In this document: one piece after another, positions 6,991 to 15,977 of the stretch | Position numbering within the stretch: the first letter of the stretch is position 1 | How the letters are laid out: every line of letters begins with the position of its first letter | Assembly (NCBI RefSeq): GCF_011022235.1 | Contig: NZ_JAAIYP010000007.1 | Location: forward strand, 124,001 to 188,000 | Direction of reading: 5' to 3' | Source of the DNA: Magnetospirillum aberrantis SpK | GTDB taxonomy: Bacteria > Pseudomonadota > Alphaproteobacteria > Rhodospirillales > Magnetospirillaceae | DNA: 64,000 bases | The notes under the pieces: model-generated | Database searches by the model: none | What the model saw: only the letters and a program-made list of their open reading frames with translations | What the model was told of the DNA's origin: nothing | Made by a program: the position numbers and the translations under genes

Positions 6991-9776
6991 CGCTGATCGT
7001 CTCGGCCACCTATTGCCTTTTGGTCGGTGGCTTGCTGTTCGCCGGCATCAAAAGCGAGGAACTGGCCAACGAGCGCTATTCCCAGGCCACCCTCAACGGC
7101 CAGGAAATCTTCTGGCGCAAGCTGGTGGAAAATTCCGTCCAGCGGCTGGAGACCGACGCCAACACCGTCGCCTCAGACAGCCATCTGGTGCAGGCGGTGG
7201 AAAAGGGCGACCCGACCACCGTGCTGGCGGCGGTGGCCCCGGTCGCCGACGCCTTGCGCGCCCGCGGCACGGTCGCCCGCTTCGAGGTGATGAACCGCGA
7301 CGGCCTGTTGCTCTATTCCACCCGCTCGTTGCTGGAATCGGCCTCGATCGATGTCGGCACTGTGCGCGGCATCGTCGAAAGCCGCCAGGCGGTTCGCGGC
7401 GTCATCCAGGATGCCAACCGGACCTTTTCCGCCACCCTGGCCTTCCCGCTGACCTCGGACAAGGGGGTCGTCGGAATCGCCGTGCTGGCCGCGGATTTGC
7501 GGCCGCCGCTGAACGAATTCAAGGCATCCACCGGTTCCGACATCTTCATGGTCGATCATTCCGGCGTCATGGCCATGGGCACCGACGACACGCTGTGGCA
7601 GCACTTCGTCGGCAACATCTCGGCCCGCAAGAGCCGGATGGAAACCCGCGAGGAAGGCGGGCGCTTCTATTCCGTGGTGGTGCTGCCGCTGCATGACGGT
7701 GTCGGACGGGTGATCGGCGCCTTGGTCACCGCGCGCGACTTCACCGAGACGCAAAGCCGCCAGAACCTGATCCGCAAGGTGTCGGTCGGCACCGTGGCGG
7801 GCTTTCTGGTCCTGGTTCTGGCGCTGTTCACCATCTATTTGCGGCGGTCGTTCAATCCGCTGAACGAGGCTATCGCCGTGCTGAACGCCCTGTCGCGCGG
7901 CGACACCACGGTGGCGCTCGAGGTCAGGAACGAACAAGACGAAATCGGCCGCATCGCCGGCACGGTCGGCGTGTTCCGGGAAAACGCCATCGCCCTCGAC
8001 ATGATGCAGCAACGGCGCGAGCGCCAGCGCCGTCGCCAGGAATTGTTCATCCGCATGCAGATGCAAAGCCTGTCGGGCATGCTGGACGAAGAGGCCCGCG
8101 CCGCCGTTCTGGCCGACCTGAAACAGATCGAGGAATTGTCCAACCGCAAGCTGTCCGCCGATGGCGAGGTCCAAGACAGCGGCAAGGGCGAGTTGGAGGT
8201 GCTGGGCGTCGCCTTCCAGACCATGTCCGACCGCATCCGCGAACAGCACCAAAGCCTGGAAGCGCTGATCGCCGAACGCACCCGCGACGTCGAGGTTCTG
8301 CGCGAAGCCTTGCACAACCGCGATCAGTTGGCGGCGTTGCGCCAGGAATTGGACTTCGCCCGCGAACTGCAATTGTCGTCGCTGCCCCAGGTGTTCCCGC
8401 CCTTCCCCGACCGCGACGAGTTCCAGATTCACGCCTCGATGGTGCCGGCCAAGGAAGTGGGCGGCGATTTCTACGACTTCTTCCTGATCGACCGCCATCA
8501 TCTGGGCTTCGTCATCGGCGACGCCTCGGGCAAGGGCGTGCCGGCCGCCATGTTCATCGCCATCACCCGTTCGCTGATCAAGGCGGTGGCGCCGCTGTCC
8601 TCGACCCCCGGCGAGTGCCTGGCCTTCGTCAACACCATGCTGGCGGCCGACAATCCCCAGACGCTGTTCGCCACCTGCTTCTATGCCGTGCTTGACGTGC
8701 GCAACGGCGAGGTGGCGTTCTGCAACGCGGGCCATCCGCCGCCGCTGATCCTGCGGGCGGGAACCGGTGTGGTCGACGCCATTCGCGACGTATCGGGCGT
8801 GGCCCTGGGCGTGATGGAGGACCTGGACTACGAAACAGGCAGCTTCCAACTGGCGTCCGGCGACATGGTCGTGCTTTACACCGACGGCGTCACCGAAGCC
8901 CAGGACGTGGCCGAAGCGCTGTACGAAGAATACCGCCTGATCGACAAGGTGGCGACGTTGGGAGGACGCGAACCGTCCGAGGTGATCACCGATGTCGAAA
9001 CGGCCGTGGCCGCCTTTGTCGGCGACGCCCCGCAATTCGACGACATCACCATGCTGACCCTGCGCTTCGACCGCCCGTCCGAGGACAAAGGCGAAGAGAG
9101 CGAACCCCAACGCCGCTTGCGCCTGACCGGATTCCAGCCGGTGCCGGAAACGGTCGCCCCCCCGGCGCCTCAGCCCGCCACGGCGCCTGCCGCCCCAGCC
9201 CCCGCCCCCGCCAAGGCGGCGCCCAAGCCGCTGGTCATCCAGTTGGGGCCGATCCGCTCCAAGATGAAGCCGACGCCGGCCCCTGTCGAACAACCGTCGG
9301 CCCCGCCGGAGGAACAGCCCCACCCCACCACCCCTGCCGTCCCCGAGACGACCGCGCCCGCACATCCCCATCTGGACATCACCATCGGCAACGACCTGGA
9401 CGAGTTGGGCCGTCTTGCCGTCATGGTCGATGACTTCGTCGAAAAGAACGGCCTGCCCGAACGTATCGCCTTCAACTTGAACCTGTGTCTGGACGAGTTG
9501 ATCACCAACATCGTGTCGTACGGCTACGACGACGACAGCCGGCACGAAATCAACCTGCGGCTGGCGGTCGAGAACAATGTGCTGAGTTGCCGGATCGAGG
9601 ACGACGCCAAGGAATACAACCCCTTCATCGAGGCCCCGGAACCCGACCTGGAGCTCGACGTCGACGACCGTCCCATCGGCGGGCTGGGGGTGTTCCTGGT
9701 CAAGGAATTCATGGACCGCACCGAGTATCGTCGGGACGGAAACCACAACGTGATCACGCTGTGGAAGAACACGTAG
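6969..9776 (+). CDS. Membrane SpoIIE-type protein phosphatase fused to an anti-sigma-type (HATPase) kinase domain
   Basis: The protein has 935 residues. Membrane helices near 7-26 and 272-290 flank a large periplasmic Cache-like sensor (FEVMNRDGLLLYSTRS, DIFMVDHSGVM). A HAMP domain follows at about 291-345 and then a coiled coil. A PP2C/SpoIIE phosphatase spans about 470-705, with metal-binding aspartates in VGGDFYDFF, GDASGKGVPAAMF, YTDGVTEA and DDITML. A Pro/Ala-rich linker of about 90 residues leads to an HATPase_c_2 domain from about 799, with N-box LCLDELITNIVSYGY and G-box GGLGVFLVKEF. Such proteins dephosphorylate, and RsbW-type kinases phosphorylate, a STAS antagonist to free a sigma factor or other partner. 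The next gene encodes a STAS protein, so both activities and the substrate are encoded together. Confidence 0.9.
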   Translation: MLLRTRVTLIVSATYCLLVGGLLFAGIKSEELANERYSQATLNGQEIFWRKLVENSVQRLETDANTVASDSHLVQAVEKGDPTTVLAAVAPVADALRARGTVARFEVMNRDGLLLYSTRSLLESASIDVGTVRGIVESRQAVRGVIQDANRTFSATLAFPLTSDKGVVGIAVLAADLRPPLNEFKASTGSDIFMVDHSGVMAMGTDDTLWQHFVGNISARKSRMETREEGGRFYSVVVLPLHDGVGRVIGALVTARDFTETQSRQNLIRKVSVGTVAGFLVLVLALFTIYLRRSFNPLNEAIAVLNALSRGDTTVALEVRNEQDEIGRIAGTVGVFRENAIALDMMQQRRERQRRRQELFIRMQMQSLSGMLDEEARAAVLADLKQIEELSNRKLSADGEVQDSGKGELEVLGVAFQTMSDRIREQHQSLEALIAERTRDVEVLREALHNRDQLAALRQELDFARELQLSSLPQVFPPFPDRDEFQIHASMVPAKEVGGDFYDFFLIDRHHLGFVIGDASGKGVPAAMFIAITRSLIKAVAPLSSTPGECLAFVNTMLAADNPQTLFATCFYAVLDVRNGEVAFCNAGHPPPLILRAGTGVVDAIRDVSGVALGVMEDLDYETGSFQLASGDMVVLYTDGVTEAQDVAEALYEEYRLIDKVATLGGREPSEVITDVETAVAAFVGDAPQFDDITMLTLRFDRPSEDKGEESEPQRRLRLTGFQPVPETVAPPAPQPATAPAAPAPAPAKAAPKPLVIQLGPIRSKMKPTPAPVEQPSAPPEEQPHPTTPAVPETTAPAHPHLDITIGNDLDELGRLAVMVDDFVEKNGLPERIAFNLNLCLDELITNIVSYGYDDDSRHEINLRLAVENNVLSCRIEDDAKEYNPFIEAPEPDLELDVDDRPIGGLGVFLVKEFMDRTEYRRDGNHNVITLWKNT

Positions 9777-9838
9777 TTTAAAGGTATCTCTTAAGTCCGC
9801 CCAGGATGGACGGATGGCGTAACAGGAGCTTTGAAGTT

Positions 9839-10165
9839 ATGGAGATCAAGCTAGAGACCTTTGGCGAGGCGACCGTGGTGATCCCGGTGGCCCGCGTGGA
9901 CAGCGCAACCGCCAAGGCCTTCGAAGCCAAGGTTTTGCAGGTGGTCAACGCCGGTGGCCCGCGGGTCATCCTGGATTTTTCCGAACTGGATTACATTTCC
10001 AGCGCCGGGCTGCGCGTGGTGCTGGTTGGTGCCAAGATGACCCGCGCCCCGCGCAAGTTCGTGCTATGCGGCATGAAGCCGCACATCCGCGAGGTCTTCG
10101 ACGTGTCCGGTTTCGCCAAGATCCTGTCCATTCAGCCCGACCGCGCCACCGCCGCCGCGATCTGA
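9839..10165 (+). CDS. STAS-domain anti-sigma factor antagonist (RsbV/SpoIIAA-like)
   Basis: The protein has 108 residues forming one STAS domain. The phosphorylatable serine lies in LDYISSAGLRVVLVGAKM, the standard motif of anti-anti-sigma factors. By family knowledge it is phosphorylated by an HATPase_c_2 kinase and dephosphorylated by a SpoIIE-type PP2C; both domains are in the preceding gene. I chose the ATG at 9839 because CAGGAG ends 10 bases upstream. It lies 62 bases after the phosphatase and is probably the last gene of the operon, since a strong hairpin follows. No sigma factor gene is nearby, so the final target is unknown. Confidence 0.9.
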   Translation: MEIKLETFGEATVVIPVARVDSATAKAFEAKVLQVVNAGGPRVILDFSELDYISSAGLRVVLVGAKMTRAPRKFVLCGMKPHIREVFDVSGFAKILSIQPDRATAAAI

Positions 10166-10194
10166 GCGGACATTCCGTCCGGGTTACGCCAGAG

Positions 10195-10221
10195 CCGCCC
10201 GCCGATCCGTTCGGCGGGCGG
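10195..10221 (+). terminator. Strong hairpin after the STAS gene
   Basis: An 11-base stem CCGCCCGCCGA / TCGGCGGGCGG with a 5-base loop lies 30 bases after the STAS stop. It is followed only by TTCCCGTT, so it is a weak classical terminator, but it is well placed to end the six-gene operon. Confidence 0.55.
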
Positions 10222-10412
10222 TTCCCGTTACGGATGCGCACAGGATGCGCACACCACTCTTCATCGATGCATGAACACCGCGAGCACCTTGCCCATCCGC
10301 CCGCCCCGCCCGGCGATGCCAGCCCCGCGAGGGCAGCCATTTACAGGCAACGGACGGTATGGAATCATGTGATCAAGATACACTCCCGCCCCATGTGAAA
10401 GCCGCCCCCATC

Positions 10413-11516
10413 ATGAGGATCGCCGCCGCCGCCGCCCTGCTCGCCGTCTTGTTCGCGAGCCCGGCCCTGGCGCAGAAAAGCCGTCCGGCCAAGGCACCGG
10501 CCGTTTCAACCTTGTTGCAGCAGGCCACCGGCGGCGACGCCGCCGCGCAATATCAGTTGGCCCAGGCCTATCTCGACGGGAAAAGGGTCAAACGTAACGC
10601 GCAGACCGCGACGGAATGGTTCGCTTTCGCTGCCGCCAACGGCCAGGCCGGGGCCGCCACCGAGTTGGCCCAGATGTTCGAACGCGGCCAGGGTGTCAAG
10701 CGCGACGCCAAGCAAGCCGCGCTGTGGTGGTTCCGGGCCGGCATGCTGGGAGACGAAGCCGCCAGGAAACACTTCGTCGAAATGTTCCTGGACGGCGAGA
10801 CCGACGACATCGGCGGCCCCACCGGCGCGGCCTGGCTTGAAGCCGCGGCCAATGCCGGCGACAGCCGGGCGCTGCTGGCATTGGGGTTGGCCTATGAACA
10901 GGGATCAGGCATTCCCGCCGACCCGCAATCGGCTCGCCACTGGTACGAGCAAGCCGCTTTTGCCGGTGACGCCGAGGCCATGTTCCGCCTGGGCAGCATG
11001 CTGCTGCATGCCCCCGGTTCCTGGCGTCTGGTGTATGTCGATCCCGAACGCGAGGCCAAGAACACCGAACGCGACGTCTATTATTCCGACCGCGACACCG
11101 CCGCCAAGGCCGGTGGCAAGGACCGCGTTCCCGACCCGATGCGTCCGGGCATGATCGAGGGCGAGCAATGGCTGCGCCAAGCCGCCCGCCAGGGACACGC
11201 CGAAGCCCAATATACCCTGGGCATGGCGTTCCTGAACGGATTCGACCTGCCGTTCGACATGGCCGAAGCGGTGCGCTGGCTTTCCGCCGCCGCCTTCGGC
11301 GGCCACGCCGAAGCGTTCATGCAAGTGGCCGAACTGGCCGCCAAGGGCCAGGGCTTTGGCGCCAAGGACCCGATCCGCGCCTGGGCCAGCTACGACCTTG
11401 CCGCCGCACGCGGCATCAAGGGGGCCGACGAAGCGCGCGACCGGATCGCCAAGTCCATGAATCAACGCCAATTGTCCCGCGCCAGACAGGTGGCGCAGGA
11501 AATGCGCGGTAACTGA
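10413..11516 (+). CDS. Secreted Sel1-repeat (tetratricopeptide-like) protein
   Basis: The protein has 367 residues. MRIAAAAALLAVLFASPALAQ is a clear signal peptide, which is why I prefer this ATG to one 54 bases upstream. The body contains several Sel1-like repeats of about 36 residues, for example AAQYQLAQAYLDGKRVKRN, AATELAQMFERGQGVKRD, ALLALGLAYEQGSGIPAD and AQYTLGMAFLNGFDLPFD, with A..W...AA. ends. Sel1 repeats form alpha-solenoids that scaffold protein contacts, here in the periplasm. A longer non-repeat stretch (YVDPEREAKNTERDVYYSD) interrupts the array in the middle. No partner can be deduced from its neighbours. Confidence 0.85.
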   Translation: MRIAAAAALLAVLFASPALAQKSRPAKAPAVSTLLQQATGGDAAAQYQLAQAYLDGKRVKRNAQTATEWFAFAAANGQAGAATELAQMFERGQGVKRDAKQAALWWFRAGMLGDEAARKHFVEMFLDGETDDIGGPTGAAWLEAAANAGDSRALLALGLAYEQGSGIPADPQSARHWYEQAAFAGDAEAMFRLGSMLLHAPGSWRLVYVDPEREAKNTERDVYYSDRDTAAKAGGKDRVPDPMRPGMIEGEQWLRQAARQGHAEAQYTLGMAFLNGFDLPFDMAEAVRWLSAAAFGGHAEAFMQVAELAAKGQGFGAKDPIRAWASYDLAAARGIKGADEARDRIAKSMNQRQLSRARQVAQEMRGN

Positions 11517-11598
11517 GCGCGCCGCCCCCTTCTGCCCAAGGTCAATTTCCCGCCCGCTTCAGCACGTTACTTCTTGGGGAAACACAAGGAGGGGCGGC

Positions 11599-12507
11599 AT
11601 GCGGTTGGCGTTGACACTTGGCACGATGGCCTGTTTGGCGGCAGGGGCGGCCCTCGCCCGCGAGCCGGGGATCGCCCCGCAATTCCCACCGGGACAGACC
11701 CTGGGGCTGACGGTGGCCAAGAACCCGCCGCCCGGCCTTTATCTGACCAACCGTCTGGCATGGTACGACGCGCAATTGCGTGACGACCAGGGGCGGGCCA
11801 TGGGCCAGCACGTGATCGCCCGCTCCGAGGCGGTGCAACTGACCTGGGTGCCGGGCTGGCGGATCTTGGGGGCGTCGTACAAGACTTTCGTCAACGTCCC
11901 CTTCGTCGACCAGACGGTGACCCGCACCTCCCCTGCCGCCGGACGGATGGGCCGTTACCACAGCTCGGGACTTGCCGATCCCAAGGTCCAGCCGTTGGAC
12001 CTGACCTGGGACGTGGGCGACGGCTGGCATGTGGGCGCCGGACTGGGCGTATACCTTCCGGTCGGCACCTGGGATTCTGGAGCCGACATCAACATCGGCC
12101 AGCATTTCTGGACCGTGGAACCGGGCCTGTCGCTGACCTACCTGCAAGACGGATGGCACGCCTCGCTGCATGTCCTTTACGACGTCAACGCCGAGAACCC
12201 GAACAACCACTACCGCTCGGGCGACCAGATGTTCGTCAACGCCACCCTGACCCGTTCGCTGTCCGGCTGGGAAGTCGGGCCGGTGGCCTATGGTCAGAAA
12301 CAGGTGACGGGAGACGAGAACAACGGCGGCGCATCCACCTTCCGTGGCACCACGGCCGAACCGTCGCGGCAGGTTGGCGTCGGTCTGCTGGCCACTCACG
12401 CTCTGGGACCGGCAAAGGTAACGGCCTTCGTCACCCGCGACGTGGACGCCCGCAACACCTTGGGCGGCGACAAGTTCTGGCTGAACCTGTCGCTTCCTTT
12501 GCGTTAA
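11599..12507 (+). CDS. Outer-membrane beta-barrel protein of the SphA / phenol-degradation MetA type
   Basis: The protein has 302 residues with signal peptide MRLALTLGTMACLAAGAALA. The mature part alternates hydrophobic and polar residues and shows the family's landmarks: LTNRLAWYDA near the start, LDLTWDVGDGWHVGAGLGVYLPVGTWD in the centre and a C-terminal aromatic/hydrophobic strand ending NLSLPLR. Family members are annotated as transporters or MetA-like proteins in aromatic-degradation clusters. No such cluster is here, so the substrate is unknown. AAGGAGG lies 6 bases before the ATG. Its stop overlaps by four bases the stop of the convergent gene at 12504-13052. Confidence 0.75.
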   Translation: MRLALTLGTMACLAAGAALAREPGIAPQFPPGQTLGLTVAKNPPPGLYLTNRLAWYDAQLRDDQGRAMGQHVIARSEAVQLTWVPGWRILGASYKTFVNVPFVDQTVTRTSPAAGRMGRYHSSGLADPKVQPLDLTWDVGDGWHVGAGLGVYLPVGTWDSGADINIGQHFWTVEPGLSLTYLQDGWHASLHVLYDVNAENPNNHYRSGDQMFVNATLTRSLSGWEVGPVAYGQKQVTGDENNGGASTFRGTTAEPSRQVGVGLLATHALGPAKVTAFVTRDVDARNTLGGDKFWLNLSLPLR

Positions 12508-13052
12508 CGCTGTTTTTCCGGCTTGGGCAGCGGTTTGCGCCGCCATTCGGCGCGCAACGCGCTTTCGCCCGGCCGAGCCTTGGCCAAAGGCGGACGGATA
12601 TAGACCGAAATCAGGTCGAGATAGGGCCTCGCGGGAATCAGGATGGTCGCCGCCGCCGTCACCACGTTGGTGGCGGTCAAAGGCGGCATGACCGGCTCTC
12701 CCGCCAGCAACAGGATGCGGCCCTGACTGAAACGGAAGGTTGGGCCCAACACGTCGTTGGCGTCCAGCACGATCTGGGCGAGGCCGGCACGCGCCGCCGG
12801 ACTTTCGGCGGAATAAGGCAACGGCCCGACGTCACCGGCCAAACGCAGGGTCCCGCCGCCGCCGTTTTCGTCCTGGTAGCGGCAGGTAAAACGGATGTCG
12901 CAATAGGAGAAATCGAACTGGATGATGCCGCCGGGCGGCACCGGAAGGGTTTCCAGAGTTTCGATGTCCAGCGGCAGGGCGATACCGCCCAGGGTCATCT
13001 TCTTTGCTTCGGCCATCCGTGTTTCGGACCCAAAATGCACAACGTCGCGCAC
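12504..13052 (-). CDS. Conserved hypothetical protein
   Basis: I do not recognise this protein. From the GTG at 13052 it has 182 residues; an ATG at 13016 (MAEAKKMTLGG) would give 170 and looks equally likely. It has no signal peptide and no membrane segment. The sequence suggests a beta-rich cytosolic domain (GIIQFDFSYCDIRFTCRYQD) with a basic, proline-containing tail (RRKPLPKPEKQR). It is convergent with the outer-membrane protein gene and divergent from psd. The intergenic stretch before it contains a short TATCATGGTGTCATGATGG inverted repeat. Confidence 0.6.
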   Translation of the reverse strand: MRDVVHFGSETRMAEAKKMTLGGIALPLDIETLETLPVPPGGIIQFDFSYCDIRFTCRYQDENGGGGTLRLAGDVGPLPYSAESPAARAGLAQIVLDANDVLGPTFRFSQGRILLLAGEPVMPPLTATNVVTAAATILIPARPYLDLISVYIRPPLAKARPGESALRAEWRRKPLPKPEKQR

Positions 13053-13164
13053 ACTATCATGGTGTCATGATGGATTGAACCGTGAAGGAGGGGTATTGCT
13101 GGCTATTAACGTCGGCGCGCGGGCGGTCTAATATGCCTGCCGTCTTTCATCGATCGAGGTCACC

Positions 13165-13872
13165 GTGCAGGCTCAAGACATATCGCTGGCGAAGTACATT
13201 TGGCCCACCGTCCACCGTGAGGGCTATCCGTTCATCGCCTTGTTCGCCGTCGCCTCGGGTCTGCTGGGCCTGCTGTGGGGTCCGCTGTTCTGGGTCGGCC
13301 TGGTGTTGACCGTGTGGTGCGTCTACTTCTTCCGCAACCCCGACCGGGTCACGCCCAGCCGCGACGGATTGGTGATCAGCCCAGCCGATGGCGTGGTGTG
13401 CCTGTTGGGTCCGGCGGTGCCGCCGGCCGAACTGGGCATGGGCGAAGAAGCGCGGACCCGCATCTCGGTCTTCATGAGCGTGTTCGACGTGCATGTGAAC
13501 CGCGTCCCGCTCAGCGGCAAGATCCTGCGTCTCGCCTACAAGTCGGGCAAGTTCCTGAACGCCGCCCTGGACAAGGCCAGCGACGACAACGAACGCATGG
13601 CGATACGCATGCAGACCGAAAGCGGCGCCGAGATCGCCTTCGTCCAGATCGCCGGATTGGTGGCGCGGCGCATCAAATGCGACCTGTCCGAAGGGCAAGA
13701 GGTCCGCACCGGGGAGCGTTTCGGCCTGATCCGCTTTGGATCGCGCGTCGACGTCTACCTGCCCGACGGCGTCGCACCGTTGGTTGCCTGCGGTCAGCGC
13801 TGCATCGCCGGCGAAACCGTTCTGGCCGACATGGTGTCCGCCGAACCCGCCCGCCAGGGAGAAATCCGCTGA
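13165..13872 (+). CDS. psd: Phosphatidylserine decarboxylase proenzyme
   Basis: This enzyme converts phosphatidylserine to phosphatidylethanolamine at the inner membrane. The 235-residue protein starts at a GTG with GAGG 6 bases upstream. It has a hydrophobic N-terminal anchor ([17 protein letters not shown]) and the motif YFFRNPDR typical of the short alphaproteobacterial type. The self-cleavage site is [11 protein letters not shown], where the Ser of GS becomes the pyruvoyl group. [13 protein letters not shown] is also family-typical. Its stop shares a base with the start of pssA (TGATG), so the two consecutive enzymes of the pathway are translationally coupled. Confidence 0.95.
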   Translation: MQAQDISLAKYIWPTVHREGYPFIALFAVASGLLGLLWGPLFWVGLVLTVWCVYFFRNPDRVTPSRDGLVISPADGVVCLLGPAVPPAELGMGEEARTRISVFMSVFDVHVNRVPLSGKILRLAYKSGKFLNAALDKASDDNERMAIRMQTESGAEIAFVQIAGLVARRIKCDLSEGQEVRTGERFGLIRFGSRVDVYLPDGVAPLVACGQRCIAGETVLADMVSAEPARQGEIR

Positions 13873-14696
13873 TGTTCAAACCCAAGGCGGATCGCGTCCG
13901 CCGCGCCAGGGGATTGCGCCCGCCGCGCATCCCCGGCCTGTCCATCAACCGGCTGATTCCCAACATCCTGACGCTGCTGGCGTTGTGTGCGGGGTTGACG
14001 TCGATTCGCTTCGGGCTGCACGGCTCGTGGGAAAAAGCGGTGCTGTCCATCATCCTGGCCGGCATTCTGGACGGCCTTGACGGGCGGGTGGCGCGGCTGC
14101 TTCAGGGAACGTCGAAATTCGGCGCCGAACTGGATTCGCTGTCGGATTTCGTCAGCTTCGGCGTGGCCCCGGCCATGCTGCTGTATTTCTGGACCATGCA
14201 AGGCGCCGGTGGCCTGGGATGGGCCCTGGTAATGCTGTACACCGTGTGCTGCGGCCTCAGGCTGGCGCGGTTCAACACCATGCTGGGCCAAGCCGACCTG
14301 CCGCCCTATGCCTACAATTTCTTCACCGGGGTTCCGGCGCCGGCGGCGGCGGGCGTGGTGCTGTTGCCCATGGTCGCCAGCTTCGAATTCGGAAACGGCT
14401 TCTTCGACAGTCCCACCGTGGTCGCGGTGTTCCTGTTGGGGGTGTCGTTCCTGATGGTCAGCACCATTCCCACCTTCTCGTTCAAGAAGGTTCGCGTTCC
14501 CAATAACTGGGTCCTGCCGATCCTGCTGATCATCGGCGTGCTTGCCGCCTTCCTGGTCACCGAGCCGTGGAAAACCCTGGCGATGATCGGCGCCGGCTAC
14601 GTGCTGATGATCCCGCTCAGCATCCGCTCTTTCCGCCGCCTCAAGGCGCAGGCGGACAAGATGGCCGAGAGCGGAGAGCCCCCTCCGGCCGCGTGA
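13872..14696 (+). CDS. pssA: CDP-diacylglycerol--serine O-phosphatidyltransferase (phosphatidylserine synthase)
   Basis: This enzyme makes phosphatidylserine from CDP-diacylglycerol and serine, the step before psd. The protein has 274 residues with several membrane helices. The CDP-alcohol phosphotransferase motif D-G-x2-A-R-x8-G-x3-D-x3-D is present as DGLDGRVARLLQGTSKFGAE followed by LDSLSDF. The ATG overlaps the psd stop by one base. A charged C-terminal tail (RRLKAQADKMAESGEPPPAA) follows the last helix. Confidence 0.95.
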   Translation: MFKPKADRVRRARGLRPPRIPGLSINRLIPNILTLLALCAGLTSIRFGLHGSWEKAVLSIILAGILDGLDGRVARLLQGTSKFGAELDSLSDFVSFGVAPAMLLYFWTMQGAGGLGWALVMLYTVCCGLRLARFNTMLGQADLPPYAYNFFTGVPAPAAAGVVLLPMVASFEFGNGFFDSPTVVAVFLLGVSFLMVSTIPTFSFKKVRVPNNWVLPILLIIGVLAAFLVTEPWKTLAMIGAGYVLMIPLSIRSFRRLKAQADKMAESGEPPPAA

Positions 14697-14867
14697 CCTC
14701 CCTCGGCCGGCCGCTGTGCATAACGCGCTGTGCGCGTCACAGCGTTGCTCCAATGCAACAGTAAGGGGGAATCTATGGGATCATCCCGATGCCGGCTTGA
14801 GAGTCGAACCGCGCTGGGGTAGAAACTTTCCAAAGCTTGCGAACCAGCCTAAAGGAAGGCCGCAGAC

Positions 14868-15824
14868 ATGCGCACCATGAAGTCTTTGATCGCCGCCGCC
14901 GCGCTGACCGTCGCGGTCCCGGCCGTTGCCAACGCCCAGTGGTACCTGGGTGCCGATGCCGGCGCCAACTATATGGAAGATCCGGGCGTGACCGGTTCCG
15001 ATTCCGAATGGGGTGGCGTGGGTGTCGCCCAGTTCGGTTACAATTTCGGCGGCCCCAAGGCTGAGTTCGAAGTCGGTTACCGTGACAACGACGACATCTC
15101 GTCGTGGAGCACCATGGTCAACGGCATCTACGAGTTCATGCCCAACAGTTCGTGGCATCCCTTCGTCGGTGCCGGTATCGGTTGGGCTTGGCTGGACGGC
15201 GACTTCAACACCGCCGGCTCCAAGAACTCGGACAACCAGTTCGCCTATCAGGGCTTGGCCGGCGTGGCCTATGACCTCAGCACCAATTGGGCGCTGAAGG
15301 CTCAGTACCGCTACTTCGCCACCCTGGACACCGACCTCGGTCCGAACAACCAGGACGCCGATTACCACAATCACTCGATCATGGTCGGCTTCACCTACAA
15401 GTTCGCCAAGCCGGCCCCGGTCGCCGCTCCGGCCCCCGCTCCGGTTCCGGTCGCCGCCCCGGCCCCGGCCCCGGTTGCCAAGCCGGCCGCCGTGCAGAAG
15501 CAGTATCTGGTGTTCTTCGACTTCAACAAGTCGAACATCACCCCTGAAGCCGCCAAGGTCATCGACCAGGCCGCCGCCGCCGCCAAGCGCGGCAACGTCG
15601 CCCGCGTCGCCCTGACCGGCCACGCCGACCGCTCGGGTTCGGACAAGTACAACATGGCCCTGTCGCTGAAGCGCGGCAACGCCGTCAAGGACCAGTTGGT
15701 CAAGCTGGGCATCCCGGCCGACCAGATCTCGGTCATCGGCAAGGGCGAAAGCGAGCCGCTGGTGGCCACGCCGGACGGCGTCCGCGAGCCCCAGAACCGC
15801 CGCGTCGAGATCGTCCTGCCCTAA
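14868..15824 (+). CDS. OmpA-family outer-membrane protein
   Basis: The protein has 318 residues. It starts with signal peptide MRTMKSLIAAAALTVAVPAVANA. An eight-strand-type barrel with WYLGADAGANY and YEFMPNSSWHPFVGAGIGW covers about residues 24-180. A Pro/Ala linker (PAPVAAPAPAPVPVAAPAPA) follows. The C-terminal OmpA peptidoglycan-binding domain has FFDFNKSNITPEAAKVIDQA, LTGHADRSGSDKYN and QNRRVEIVL, including the Asp/Arg pair that holds diaminopimelate. It links the outer membrane to the cell wall. AAAGGAAGG precedes the ATG by about 8 bases. A textbook terminator follows, so the gene is probably monocistronic and strongly expressed. Confidence 0.93.
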   Translation: MRTMKSLIAAAALTVAVPAVANAQWYLGADAGANYMEDPGVTGSDSEWGGVGVAQFGYNFGGPKAEFEVGYRDNDDISSWSTMVNGIYEFMPNSSWHPFVGAGIGWAWLDGDFNTAGSKNSDNQFAYQGLAGVAYDLSTNWALKAQYRYFATLDTDLGPNNQDADYHNHSIMVGFTYKFAKPAPVAAPAPAPVPVAAPAPAPVAKPAAVQKQYLVFFDFNKSNITPEAAKVIDQAAAAAKRGNVARVALTGHADRSGSDKYNMALSLKRGNAVKDQLVKLGIPADQISVIGKGESEPLVATPDGVREPQNRRVEIVLP

Positions 15825-15850
15825 TCCGGCAGCGGTCAGAAGCTGAAATC

Positions 15851-15891
15851 GGCCAGCCTGGAGAACCCTCCAGGCTGGCCGAAGCTTTTTT
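15851..15891 (+). terminator. Rho-independent terminator of the OmpA-like gene
   Basis: A perfect 13-base stem GGCCAGCCTGGAG / CTCCAGGCTGGCC with loop AACC is followed within 5 bases by a T run (CTTTTTT). It lies 27 bases after the stop. Confidence 0.93.
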
Positions 15892-15977
15892 AAAACTCAC
15901 AGCCGTTGCCGCCGAGGGCATGCAAACGTCACGGAGCGGCCCTTGCCGCGCCGTCACCAAGACCGTTTCTGTGTCGG

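Noticed and set aside
9140-9360. GC-rich low-complexity stretch as a possible recombination site
   Set aside because: It encodes the Pro/Ala-rich linker between the phosphatase and kinase domains in frame.
7173-9746. Open frame of 857 codons antisense to the SpoIIE-type gene
   Set aside because: It mirrors the GC-biased codon use of the real gene, encodes a low-complexity Gly/His/Arg-rich sequence and contains no recognisable motif.
14697-14867. Possible small RNA or riboswitch before the OmpA-like gene
   Set aside because: No stable conserved fold or riboswitch core could be recognised. It is probably only the promoter and leader.
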